Of a stretch of 64,000 bases of DNA, positions 19,534 through 28,328 are shown piece after piece. Every line of letters begins with the position of its first letter. The stretch's first letter is position 1. The stretch is from Thalassospira xianhensis MCCC 1A02616. GTDB lineage: Bacteria > Pseudomonadota > Alphaproteobacteria > Rhodospirillales > Thalassospiraceae. The notes beneath the pieces are model-generated. The model ran no database searches. It worked only from the letters and a program-made list of their open reading frames with translations, and was not told the DNA's origin. The stretch spans positions 62,001-126,000 of the forward strand of contig NZ_JPWA01000007.1 of assembly GCF_003326475.1 (NCBI RefSeq), in the 5' to 3' direction. The translations under genes were made by a program, and so were the position numbers.

Positions 19534-20160
19534 TCAGGAATGAAACAGGGATGCGATTTCCGGTGCGATCAGCTTGTAAGCCACCAGCCACATCACCGCA
19601 CAGGTCACGCCATCAATGATTTTCCATGTGATCGGCCGCGCCACATAGGGTGCCAGCCACGCTGCCCCAAGGGCAATCGCAAAGAACCAGACAAAGCTGG
19701 CACTCATCGCTCCAAGCGCAAAGGCCAGCCGTTCCCCTGCGGGGAACTGCCCGCCAATCCCGCCCAGCATGACAACGGTATCAAGATACACATGCGGGTT
19801 CAGAAGCGTGACCGCCAGCGTCGTCGTCAGTACCGCCTTCCAGCCCGCTTGTTTTACATCGCTTTCTGACAGGGTTTCGGTTTCAAACACGCGTCTGAGC
19901 GCGCCAAACCCGTACCAGATCAGAAAGGCCGCACCACCCCACGCCGCGACCTTGGTCAGGATCGGGTAGGTGGCAACCAGCGTTCCCAGCCCGGCAACTC
20001 CGGCGGCAATCAGCGCGGCATCACACAGCGCACAGATGAACGCGACCATTACCGGATGGTTTCGACGTAATCCTTGTCCCAGCACAAAGGCGTTCTGTGC
20101 CCCAATCGCAATGATCAACCCGCCGCCAAGCCCAAATCCGGTCGCAAAGGTTAGAAGCAT
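19534..20160 (-). CDS. argO: LysE-family amino acid exporter (ArgO-like)
   Basis: 208-residue membrane protein with about six spans. The family signatures IAIGAQNAFVLGQGLRR and TLLNPHVYLDTVVMLGG are clear. LysE/ArgO proteins export arginine or lysine. A divergent LysR protein of the ArgP type lies 319 bp away, the classic arrangement in which ArgP switches on argO when the intracellular level of the amino acid is high. Confidence 0.92.
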   Translation of the reverse strand: MLLTFATGFGLGGGLIIAIGAQNAFVLGQGLRRNHPVMVAFICALCDAALIAAGVAGLGTLVATYPILTKVAAWGGAAFLIWYGFGALRRVFETETLSESDVKQAGWKAVLTTTLAVTLLNPHVYLDTVVMLGGIGGQFPAGERLAFALGAMSASFVWFFAIALGAAWLAPYVARPITWKIIDGVTCAVMWLVAYKLIAPEIASLFHS

Positions 20161-20479
20161 TTTCCATCCCGCAAAATCGCTGTTGATGGGGCAGGGATAG
20201 CAGTTTTAAGAAATAAGAAAATCGAATTATCATGATATAGTATTAATAAATTTTATGATTGAAATGCGCGCAGCAGCGTATGACCAGCCCCGGTATCATG
20301 CTGCTCGCAAGCTGCTTAAGCAGCATGGAAGTATAGTCGTGACGACAGACGGCAGTCCTGGTGTAGCGATGCATCCTTGGTAGCAGGCGAGGCTGTTCTG
20401 TGTGGGTGATACATTATTGGTAGCTGGCGATCCATTGATGAATATGTGTGTGGCTGGTGGATGAAGTTGAGATAATAAA
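20161..20479. promoter_or_regulatory. argO/argP divergent control region with repeats
   Basis: 319 bp without a gene. It holds a palindrome GCTGCTTAAGCAGC (20311-20324) nested inside a 9-bp inverted repeat CATGCTGCT/AGCAGCATG (20297-20305, 20319-20327). It also holds a direct repeat of 23 bp (19 positions identical) at 20369-20391 and 20409-20431, exactly 40 bp apart. These are candidates for ArgP binding sites. Confidence 0.5.
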
Positions 20480-21379
20480 ATGATTGATTACAAACTGTTG
20501 CAGGCCAGTGCCGAGGTGATCCGTCATGGCAGTTTTGAGAAGGCGGCGCGTGATCTTGGTCTGACGCAGTCGGCGATATCCCAGCGGGTCAAGTTACTGG
20601 AAGACCGGTTGGGGCAGCCATTGATCATCCGGTCCAAACCGATTGCCGCGACCGACGCGGGCAAGCGGCTGTTGCAGCATTATCAGCGTGTCAGCCTGCT
20701 TGAGCAGGAATTATATGAGGAATTGCCAAAGCTGCATTCTGCCAGCCATTTCGGCCAGATCGCGATTGCGGTCAATGCCGACAGTCTGGCGACCTGGTTT
20801 GTCAAAGTTCCCAAAAGATTGTTCGATGAGCTCGACCTACTGGTGCATCTGACGGTCGATGACGAAGCACTTAATCACGAGGCGCTTCAGGCCGGAACGG
20901 TTCTGGGAGCGGTCAGCTTGCGGTCCGATCCGATTCAGGGATGCCGGGTGCGGCCATTAGGTGCGATGCGCTATATCATGGTGGTGGCGCCGGAATTTCG
21001 AGACCGGTATTTTGCAAGCGGAGTGACAGCCGATGCGCTGCGATCCTGTCCGGCAGTTAATTTTTCGCGCCATGACGAATTGCAAAACCAGTTCTTGAAC
21101 AAGTATTTCGGATTGGTGCCGGGAGAATTTCCAGCCCATACGGTGCCAAGTTCGCAAGGGTTCGTCACCGTGGCCGAGCAGGGCATCGCCTATGCCGTGG
21201 TTGAGGAACATCAGGCGGCGGAAGGTTTACGGAGCGGACGGCTGGTGCAACCGTGCCCGCATGTAATCGAGCGGCCGCTTTATTGGCATCACTGGAACAT
21301 GCAAAGCGGCTTGCTGTCGCAGGTCAATGAGATCGTTCTGGGTGAAGCGCGCCATTATTTGCCCCAAATCGGGAACTAA
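20480..21379 (+). CDS. argP: ArgP-type LysR regulator
   Basis: 299 residues. Winged helix-turn-helix GSFEKAARDLGLTQSAISQRVKLLEDRLGQPLIIR, then a sensor domain that matches the ArgP/LysG/IciA pattern (NADSLATWF, NFSRHDELQNQF). It probably senses arginine or lysine and activates the divergent exporter. Confidence 0.92.
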   Translation: MIDYKLLQASAEVIRHGSFEKAARDLGLTQSAISQRVKLLEDRLGQPLIIRSKPIAATDAGKRLLQHYQRVSLLEQELYEELPKLHSASHFGQIAIAVNADSLATWFVKVPKRLFDELDLLVHLTVDDEALNHEALQAGTVLGAVSLRSDPIQGCRVRPLGAMRYIMVVAPEFRDRYFASGVTADALRSCPAVNFSRHDELQNQFLNKYFGLVPGEFPAHTVPSSQGFVTVAEQGIAYAVVEEHQAAEGLRSGRLVQPCPHVIERPLYWHHWNMQSGLLSQVNEIVLGEARHYLPQIGN

Positions 21380-21528
21380 ATGGTTGGGATCGCGTTTATT
21401 TTGGGTTTGGCCATATGGCATAAGGCCGATCCGATTTGCCAATCAGGTTTGACAGGGGACGAATTCTGCCGCTTACTCACATGACTTCCAGATTGTGCGC
21501 TAATGCCTTATGGAAACGGGAAGATTGA

Positions 21529-22815
21529 ATGTCGCATCGCCTTGTTGCCTGTGAACATTGCGATTACCTGCATGTCGAAGATGACATCCCGCCGGGTTTT
21601 GTGGCGCGGTGCGCACGCTGCGGGTCGCCCTTGTATCAGGCGCAGAAGGGCACGGTGGAGCGGCCGCTGGCCTTCGCCATTACCGCACTTGTCCTGTTTC
21701 TGATTGCCAATTCATTTCCGATCCTGACCTTTGCCATGGAAGGGCGTACCGAAAGCAACACGTTGCTAAGCGGAGTTGTAACCTTCTGGCAGGAAGGTTT
21801 TCCGTTCCTGGCCTTCATGGTGGCGTTGACATCGATTGCGGCTCCTCTGATGCTGATCGGGGCGTATATCTATGTTTTGATGCCGCTTTATTTCGGCTTT
21901 GTCGTGCCGGGCCTGCGTGCGGTCTGGCGGGTTTTGGCGGTGATCCGGCCTTGGTCGATGCTGGATGTGTTTCTGATCGGGCTTCTGGTCGCGCTGACAA
22001 AGCTGACGGATTTTGCCGATGTCATCGCCGGGCCTGCCTTTTATGCGGTTTGTCTTCTGATCCCTGCGACATTGCTGATGAGTACAACGCTGGATCCAAG
22101 GACCATCTGGCGCAGACTGGCACCGCAGAATTTGCGTTATGCAACGCTTGAGGATCTGGAAGAGCTGCGTGCCAATGCCGGGCAGACAAGGGCGACCGGC
22201 TGGATGACCTGCGATACATGCGCGTTTGTCGTAACCGATAGTGCCGCGCGGGAAACCGGCGGGAAATGTCCGCGATGCGGGACGCATCTGCATCATCGCA
22301 AGGCAGGAGGCCTGTCGCGGGCGTGGGCGCTTCTGGTGGCGGCGATGGTGCTTTATATCCCGGCCAATATTTTCCCGATCATGACGATCACATATCTGGG
22401 ACGCGCGGAATCCGATACCATCCTGTCGGGCGTGGCGGTTTTAATGCAATCGGGTGAATGGCCGATTGCGATTGTTGTTTTTACGGCCAGCATCGTGGTG
22501 CCGATCCTGAAAATCGTGCTGCTGGGGTGGGTCTATGTTGCAACAGGGTTGGGATTGAGCGGACCGCTTCGGCAGCGGACGCTTGTTTACCGGATCACGG
22601 AACTGATCGGCCGATGGTCGATGGTTGATGTGTTCATGGTTTCGATACTGGCAGCACTTGTGAAATTGGGTAACATTGCAACCGTTGCACCGGGATTTGG
22701 TGCCGTAGCCTTCTGTGCCGTGGTCATTCTGACCATGCTGTCGGCGATGGCGTTTGATCCGCGGCTGATCTGGGATCGGGCGGGAATGCAAAAGGAACAG
22801 GGGATGTCATCATGA
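21529..22815 (+). CDS. pqiA: Paraquat-inducible protein A (PqiA)
   Basis: 428-residue inner-membrane protein made of two tandem PqiA domains. Each begins with a zinc ribbon: CEHC/CARC at residues about 8-34 and CDTC/CPRC in the middle. Each is followed by four membrane spans with the signatures IANSFPILTF and IPANIFPIMTI, and WSMLDVF or WSMVDVF. In E. coli PqiABC forms an envelope-spanning lipid transport system. It overlaps pqiB by ATGA. Confidence 0.95.
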   Translation: MSHRLVACEHCDYLHVEDDIPPGFVARCARCGSPLYQAQKGTVERPLAFAITALVLFLIANSFPILTFAMEGRTESNTLLSGVVTFWQEGFPFLAFMVALTSIAAPLMLIGAYIYVLMPLYFGFVVPGLRAVWRVLAVIRPWSMLDVFLIGLLVALTKLTDFADVIAGPAFYAVCLLIPATLLMSTTLDPRTIWRRLAPQNLRYATLEDLEELRANAGQTRATGWMTCDTCAFVVTDSAARETGGKCPRCGTHLHHRKAGGLSRAWALLVAAMVLYIPANIFPIMTITYLGRAESDTILSGVAVLMQSGEWPIAIVVFTASIVVPILKIVLLGWVYVATGLGLSGPLRQRTLVYRITELIGRWSMVDVFMVSILAALVKLGNIATVAPGFGAVAFCAVVILTMLSAMAFDPRLIWDRAGMQKEQGMSS

Positions 22816-24497
22816 CGGACGACACCAGCCGGAATGCCGAACAGGGGCAGCCGGGCAGGCCCGAGGTGAAAAAGGCATTTCAGAACCTGCCGGTTATCTG
22901 GATTGTGCCGATTGTCGCGTTGATCATTGGCGGCTGGCTGTTATGGCGCGAGGCGTCAGCCAAGGGACCGGAAATCACCGTAACATTTGAAACGGCCGAA
23001 GGACTGACAGCAGGAAAAACCGCCGTGCGGTATCGTGATGTCGATGTCGGGCAGGTGACCGAAATCAATCTGAGCAAGGATTTTGATCATGTCGTGCTGA
23101 CCCTGCGCATGACATCGGATTTCGAGCCCTATCTGACTGAGAACACCAAATTCTGGGTCGTGCGCCCGCGTGTTTCTGCACAGGGCATTTCCGGCCTGCA
23201 AACCATCGTTTCAGGCGCCTATATCGAAGTCGTGCCTGATAAGTCAGGCGAGGAAGCCCGCGAGTTTACCGGATCGGAAGAACCGGAATATGTGCCTGAT
23301 GGTACGGATGGAACACGCTTTATTCTGATGGCGGAAGAGCTTGGTTCGGTCGCGTCGGGAACCCCGGTTCTGCTGCGTGGGGTCGAGGTTGGCGAGGTTC
23401 TTGATACCAACCTGGATTCCGCAGCCGAAAGGGTTTCCATCCCGATCTATATTCGCAAACCGTTTGATGCATTGGTCAAGCGCGACACGCGGTTCTGGAA
23501 TTCAAGCGGCATCAGCCTTGATCTGAATGCGGAAGGTTTTTCAGTGCGCGCGCAATCTGTGCGGTCGGTATTGGCCGGCGGGATCAATTTTTATACCCCG
23601 GAAGCAAGTCTTAATTCCGAAACAGCGAAATCCGATACCGTGTTCCGGCTGAATGATAACCGCAAACAGGCGGAAATTCTGACACATGGCATTACCCAGA
23701 AATACATGCTGTATTTCGATTCATCAGTTCGCGGGCTGACGCCGGGAGCACCGGTGGAATTCAATGGTATCCGTGTGGGGACGGTCAACAGCGTCAATCT
23801 GGAATATGTTGTGCCGAACCAGTCATTCCGGGTTCCGGTAGAAGTCACGCTGGAACCGGAAAGGGTGCAGATGGTTGGCGGGCGGAATTCCGAAAATACC
23901 GACTATTCGCAGATCATGGATCTTCTGGTCGAGCGTGGCTTGCGGGCGCGTCTGAAAACCGGAAGCTTTATCACCGGTCAGCTGTTCGTCGATCTTGGCA
24001 TGTATCCGGTGACACCTGCCCGGTATCTGGGTGATGGGCAGGGGAGAATTCCCGAACTGCCGACATTGCCGCAGAAAATAGACGAGATTAGTAATTCGTT
24101 GTCCTCGCTGCTTGAAAAGGTCGAGACATTCCCGATTGAGGAAATAGGTATTCGCCTGCTGGGAACTGTCGAGGGGATGGAGAATATAGTTACATCACCG
24201 GCAATCATCGAAGGGATGGACAGCCTGAAACAGGCTGCTGCCGGGGTGAACCAGCTTGTGACGAACCTTGATACCAGCGTCTTGCCGGCAACCCAGAAAG
24301 CACTGGAAGCCGCGCAGGTTGCGCTTGGCGGGGTGCGTGATGTGACCTCGCCCAGTTCGCCTGTCCGCTATAATTTCGAGGAAACGATGAAGGAATTGTC
24401 GGCAGCAGCCCGGTCGTTGCGTGATCTTGCCGAATTCCTTGAACAAAATCCGAATGCCCTGATCTTGGGCAAACCGGGCCGCCGGGAGCAAGAATGA
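22812..24497 (+). CDS. pqiB: MCE-domain protein PqiB
   Basis: 561 residues. One N-terminal membrane span (LPVIWIVPIVALIIGGWLLW) then three MCE domains, starting near GPEITVTFETAEGLTAGK, GTRFILMAEELGSVASGTP and KYMLYFDSSVRGLTPGAP. A C-terminal helical region follows (SSLLEKVETF, AARSLRDLAEFLEQNP). In E. coli PqiB forms a stacked hexamer with a central tunnel for lipids. Four-base overlaps with pqiA and pqiC show one operon. Confidence 0.95.
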   Translation: MTDDTSRNAEQGQPGRPEVKKAFQNLPVIWIVPIVALIIGGWLLWREASAKGPEITVTFETAEGLTAGKTAVRYRDVDVGQVTEINLSKDFDHVVLTLRMTSDFEPYLTENTKFWVVRPRVSAQGISGLQTIVSGAYIEVVPDKSGEEAREFTGSEEPEYVPDGTDGTRFILMAEELGSVASGTPVLLRGVEVGEVLDTNLDSAAERVSIPIYIRKPFDALVKRDTRFWNSSGISLDLNAEGFSVRAQSVRSVLAGGINFYTPEASLNSETAKSDTVFRLNDNRKQAEILTHGITQKYMLYFDSSVRGLTPGAPVEFNGIRVGTVNSVNLEYVVPNQSFRVPVEVTLEPERVQMVGGRNSENTDYSQIMDLLVERGLRARLKTGSFITGQLFVDLGMYPVTPARYLGDGQGRIPELPTLPQKIDEISNSLSSLLEKVETFPIEEIGIRLLGTVEGMENIVTSPAIIEGMDSLKQAAAGVNQLVTNLDTSVLPATQKALEAAQVALGGVRDVTSPSSPVRYNFEETMKELSAAARSLRDLAEFLEQNPNALILGKPGRREQE

Positions 24498-25114
24498 TGC
24501 AGGAATTGCAGATGAAACCGAAAGCAACGGCAAAAATTCGCGACCGTGTGATGGCGGGAATGTTTGTAGCATCGCTGGGGGTTCTGGCAGCATGCAGCAC
24601 ACCGGTTCAGGAGCGTTATTTCCTGTTGTCACCAGATGATGTTGCCGCGCCGTCGGGGGCGGCCAGAACAGCGGTGGTCGGGGTTGGTCCGATCACCATC
24701 CCAAGCCATCTGGATCGCAGCCAGATCGTAACACGCAGCAGCGATAACCGGTTGGTGATTAATCAGTTTGATCGCTGGGCAGAACCGCTGGATGAAAACA
24801 TTCAGCATGTCCTGGTGGAAAATCTGGATCATCGACTGAGCCCGCAGCGGATCGAGACATTCCCGTGGAATTCTCGTGACGGGGTTGTCTGGCAGATCGT
24901 GGTGGATCTTGGACAGTTTGAGCGCCAACCGGACGGTTCAGTGCAGATGGTGGCACGTTGGAAAATCGTCAATTTCAATTCTGGTGAAGTTGCTGTATCC
25001 GAACGGTTTACGGACTCCGTGGTTCCGAAAGACACAACCACCGAGGCAACCGTTGCTGCCATGAGCGATCTTTTGGGACGACTGAGCGATTCCATTGCCC
25101 AGTCTTATCGCTGA
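24494..25114 (+). CDS. pqiC: PqiC-type lipoprotein
   Basis: 206 residues. A lipoprotein signal with lipobox LAAC is visible (ASLGVLAACS), followed by the ABC-auxiliary/DUF330 domain (ERYFLLSPDDVA, VGVGPITIPSHLDRSQIVTR, WAEPLDENIQHVLVENL). PqiC sits in the outer membrane and completes the PqiABC bridge. ATG 24494 overlaps the pqiB stop; a second ATG follows directly. Confidence 0.93.
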   Translation: MMQELQMKPKATAKIRDRVMAGMFVASLGVLAACSTPVQERYFLLSPDDVAAPSGAARTAVVGVGPITIPSHLDRSQIVTRSSDNRLVINQFDRWAEPLDENIQHVLVENLDHRLSPQRIETFPWNSRDGVVWQIVVDLGQFERQPDGSVQMVARWKIVNFNSGEVAVSERFTDSVVPKDTTTEATVAAMSDLLGRLSDSIAQSYR

Positions 25115-25133
25115 AATTGCCTCAAGGATGGGG

Positions 25134-25170
25134 TTGGTATAGCGGATCATACCAAGGTATTGGTATTTTG
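25134..25170 (+). terminator. Possible terminator after pqiABC
   Basis: TTGGTAT (25134-25140) and ATACCAA (25149-25155) pair perfectly and are followed by a T-rich stretch (GGTATTGGTATTTTGGG). Stem is short and AT-rich, so it is weak. The rest of the 278 bp up to the next gene shows no clear feature. Confidence 0.4.
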
Positions 25171-25392
25171 GGTTGTATGACTATTGTTTGATGTATCCGG
25201 AATGGTGTCTGTTTTGCTGGAATACCGCGATTTCCGATAACATTTGAAAAGTTCGAATTCGCCCTATTGTTTTCAGAAACAGAATTGCCTTATAAAGAAG
25301 TATAAATATAAAAATGATGGGACACGCGCCTGACTGAGTAATGGCATGCAAATGCCGCCCCCATACAGGAAGTTAGGGAGCCAGTGCGCGTT

Positions 25393-27081
25393 ATGTCGGA
25401 TACGACCTTTGAAGTACGGGTTCAGCGTGGGGAACGCTGGATCATTCATTCGACCTTTGATGTCGAAAAAGAGGCGGTTAACGAGGCTGAAAAGCTTTTA
25501 AAGACCAAGGTCTCCGCCGTTAGGGTTGTTCGTGATTGGGAACGCGCCGACGGTCGGCATATCGAAAAAGTTCTTCTGGAAAAACAGGGTGCAGGCGAAG
25601 ACGACGACAAGGATGTTCGTGTCTCGGCGATTGAGGATGCACCGCTTTGTGATTCCGATAACGACCTTTTGCAGTCGGAAAGCCGTGCGACGATCAATCG
25701 TCTGCTGCGCAAATATTTCGAACAGGAAATCCTGACCCCTTGCGAGGTAATGTATAATTATCAGAATCTGCGCAAGTTGATGTTTCATGATACATTGATG
25801 CCGACTGCGGTCGACAAGGTGGCCGGCATTCATGCCAAGGCGACCGATGGCGACCATATCGAGGCCATGAACAAGCTGCATGGTGCGATCGAACAGTTGG
25901 CCGCGCGCGCGCGCGAGGTCGAAAAGGTCGACCTTCCGGCATTTGAAGATGCTACCATTTCCGAAGTCCGTGATGAAATTCGCCGTCTGAACCTTGCGGA
26001 GGATACCGACTTTCTGACCATGGTCGCGCTGACGCGGGTGTTGTCGTCAAGCCGAAACTGGGTTGGCAAGCTTGATCTGGCGTTGAAGGTCAAGGGTGAC
26101 GAGAAAGATGAGGCCGCGCGCAAGCTGCTTGACGATGTTATTGCCGACATTCTGGGATCGCCAGTGGCGTTGAAGGAATTGCTTGGCAGTTCGCGCAGCT
26201 TTGGCGATGCGGTAATCCTGCATATCGATCTGGCGTTGGGGCGGGCGCGTGGTAATCGCGGTTCAGCGGATGATATTCTTGAGTTGTTGAATCCGCTGTT
26301 TGGTTCGGGCTTGCTGGCGACGTCGCAGGAAGCCCTGTTTGATTATATTGTTCGCGAGTTGCGCAGTGCGAACAGTCTGACCCGTCATGAAAGCGATCCT
26401 GATCCGCTGGTCGGTATTCTGGACCGGCTGGTGAGCGAGAAGGGCGTTGTTTACGGGGCACCGATGGTATCGGCACTGGCCGAGCGCGGCGCGCGTCTTC
26501 GCAATGTTGGTGGTCCGCGTGCCATGATTGACGGGGTGGCGGAAATCAACGGTCGCATGGGGCCGAATTGCCGCAAGATGGCTTGGCTGCTGGCAGTTAT
26601 GAATTCCGGGATTGTCGAAGATTTCGGGGACGAAGTTTTCGATATGCTGATGGATACGGTCAAGGATATGCGGGCATTGCGCGCATTTTGCGACAGTGAT
26701 GCCAAACCGCGCGACAAGATGGCGACGGTCACGGTGATGAATGATGCGCTCCAGGCATCGAAACTTTCCGACGAACAGAAACAGCGCATTGGCGACAAGC
26801 TTGACGAGGGGCTGGCGGATTATCTGGTGCGTGAAAAGGTGATCGAGCGGATCGACAATCCGTCGCTTCATCTGCGTAAGCGTGCCTATATGCTGGTGCA
26901 ATTCTGTTCGAGTGGCGTTCTGATCGAGGGGAAATCGGCATCCATGGCCCGGAAAAGGGTCGTCGGGTATCTGAAACAGCCGAATTTTACCGACAAGCTT
27001 GTTGATGACATCAAGGATATGACGGCCAAGGAAGGCACGATACGTGATTTCTATGCCCTTTTGCAGCGAAGCGGTTTTTAG
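25393..27081 (+). CDS. Large protein of unknown function
   Basis: 562 residues from ATG 25393 (a GTG at 25384 is possible; AGGGAG lies 12 and 3 nt before the two). I recognise no named family. The N-terminal ~65 residues form a small alpha/beta unit (TFEVRVQRGERWIIHSTFDVEKEAVNEAEKLL, SAVRVVRDWERADGRH). A charged linker (GAGEDDDKD) follows, then a long, mostly helical soluble region to the end. No signal peptide or membrane span is seen. Codon use matches the neighbours. It stands as a single transcription unit with its own terminator. Probably a conserved cytoplasmic protein of this bacterial group. Confidence 0.85.
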   Translation: MSDTTFEVRVQRGERWIIHSTFDVEKEAVNEAEKLLKTKVSAVRVVRDWERADGRHIEKVLLEKQGAGEDDDKDVRVSAIEDAPLCDSDNDLLQSESRATINRLLRKYFEQEILTPCEVMYNYQNLRKLMFHDTLMPTAVDKVAGIHAKATDGDHIEAMNKLHGAIEQLAARAREVEKVDLPAFEDATISEVRDEIRRLNLAEDTDFLTMVALTRVLSSSRNWVGKLDLALKVKGDEKDEAARKLLDDVIADILGSPVALKELLGSSRSFGDAVILHIDLALGRARGNRGSADDILELLNPLFGSGLLATSQEALFDYIVRELRSANSLTRHESDPDPLVGILDRLVSEKGVVYGAPMVSALAERGARLRNVGGPRAMIDGVAEINGRMGPNCRKMAWLLAVMNSGIVEDFGDEVFDMLMDTVKDMRALRAFCDSDAKPRDKMATVTVMNDALQASKLSDEQKQRIGDKLDEGLADYLVREKVIERIDNPSLHLRKRAYMLVQFCSSGVLIEGKSASMARKRVVGYLKQPNFTDKLVDDIKDMTAKEGTIRDFYALLQRSGF

Positions 27082-27132
27082 GGCGACCGATCCAGAGTTT
27101 GGTGGGGAGACGCAGTAAAACTGCGAAGAGGC

Positions 27133-27188
27133 ACACCCCGCGAAGATTGTGGCAACAGATGTTGTGGCAAGATTCGTGGGGTGTTTGT
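27133..27188 (+). terminator. Terminator with a long loop
   Basis: ACACCCCGCGAA (27133-27144) and TTCGTGGGGTGT (27173-27184) pair over 12 bp with one G-T pair, then TTTG follows. The 28-nt loop holds TTGTGGCAA twice. It ends the 565-residue-frame gene. Confidence 0.65.
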
Positions 27189-27244
27189 CATTGTTGCCAA
27201 TGATATCCTGAGGCATGCTGCATTCCTGATGAACGGGGATTCTC

Positions 27245-28276
27245 ATGCCAGACCACACAACCAGCACAAAAACCATCGCCTGCCTTGCCTTTGCCGATGT
27301 CATGAGCCTTGACGTTGTCGGACCGTTGCAGGTTTTCGCATCCGCTAATACCGAACTGGAACGGCAGGGGCGCGAACGGGCTTATGAGTTACTGGTGATT
27401 GCCGATGCTGCCGGGCCGGTGCCGACATCGGGCGGATTCAGGTTGTATGCCGATCTGGATTGGCGGGACCTTGATCTGGATGAAACCGATACTGTCCTGA
27501 TTGCGGGGGGAGATGGTGTCAACCGGTTGCGCCAGCGTCCGGATATACTGGAATGGCTGGCACGGGCAGAAGGTAGTGTCGGGCGGCTTGGATCGGTTTG
27601 TTCCGGTGCGCTGATTCTGGCCGAGGCGGGACTTCTGGATGGCAGGATGGCAACCACGCATTGGTCGCGTTGCGACGAGATGCGCGCGCATTTCCCGAAG
27701 GTCAATGTGATCGAGGATCGGCTGCACAGTTACGATGCGAGTGGTCTGGACGGCGATCCGCATATTTTTACATCGGCCGGGGTAACGGCGGGCATTGATC
27801 TTGCTCTGGCGTTGGTCGAGGTGGATCACGGGCGGGCGATTGCCCTTGCCGTCGCTCGGCGACTGGTGATGTTCTTAAAGCGACCGGGCGGGCAGGCCCA
27901 GTTTTCGGCCTATCTGACGCCTGCCATCGGGGCGACAGCGCAGCTTGCCGGGTTGCTAGAATGGATACCGGGCCAACTCGATGGTGATCTGTCGCTGGAA
28001 GCCTTGGCCCGTCGTGCGGGCATGTCGGCCCGGACATTATCGCGGGTATTCACCCGCGATCTTGGCATGACACCGGCACGTTATGTTGAACGGGTTCGGA
28101 TCGAAGCCGCGCGTGCCCTTTTGCAGGATGATGCCATGACAGTGACGCGTGTGGCGCGACTATGCGGATTTGGCCATCCCGAAACGTTGCGCCGCGCCTT
28201 TCAACGCCATTTGTCGGTCAGTCCGCAGGAATATGCCGACCGTTTCGGGCGAAGGCCAATGGCCGTTCCGGTTTAA
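27245..28276 (+). CDS. GlxA-type AraC regulator with DJ-1/PfpI domain
   Basis: 343 residues. Residues about 10-185 form a class I amidotransferase-like sensor domain (IACLAFADVMSLDVVGPLQVF, GSVCSGALILAEAGLLDGRMATTHW). The C-terminus holds two AraC helix-turn-helix motifs (MSARTLSRVFTRDLGMTPARYVERVRIEAAR; LCGFGHPETLRRAFQRHLSVSPQEYADRF). It probably regulates the MFS gene 52 bp downstream. The inducer is unknown. Confidence 0.9.
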   Translation: MPDHTTSTKTIACLAFADVMSLDVVGPLQVFASANTELERQGRERAYELLVIADAAGPVPTSGGFRLYADLDWRDLDLDETDTVLIAGGDGVNRLRQRPDILEWLARAEGSVGRLGSVCSGALILAEAGLLDGRMATTHWSRCDEMRAHFPKVNVIEDRLHSYDASGLDGDPHIFTSAGVTAGIDLALALVEVDHGRAIALAVARRLVMFLKRPGGQAQFSAYLTPAIGATAQLAGLLEWIPGQLDGDLSLEALARRAGMSARTLSRVFTRDLGMTPARYVERVRIEAARALLQDDAMTVTRVARLCGFGHPETLRRAFQRHLSVSPQEYADRFGRRPMAVPV

Positions 28277-28328
28277 GCGAACGGCGAAGATATTTTTATA
28301 ATGATCTGTTTTTATTGGAGTTGGCGAC

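Noticed and set aside
26263-27303. 346-residue open frame opposite the unknown 562-residue gene
   Set aside because: Runs past the end of one gene into the start of the next, is rich in His, Arg and Gln as shadow frames are, and no motif is seen. The plus-strand frame has the ribosome site and terminator.
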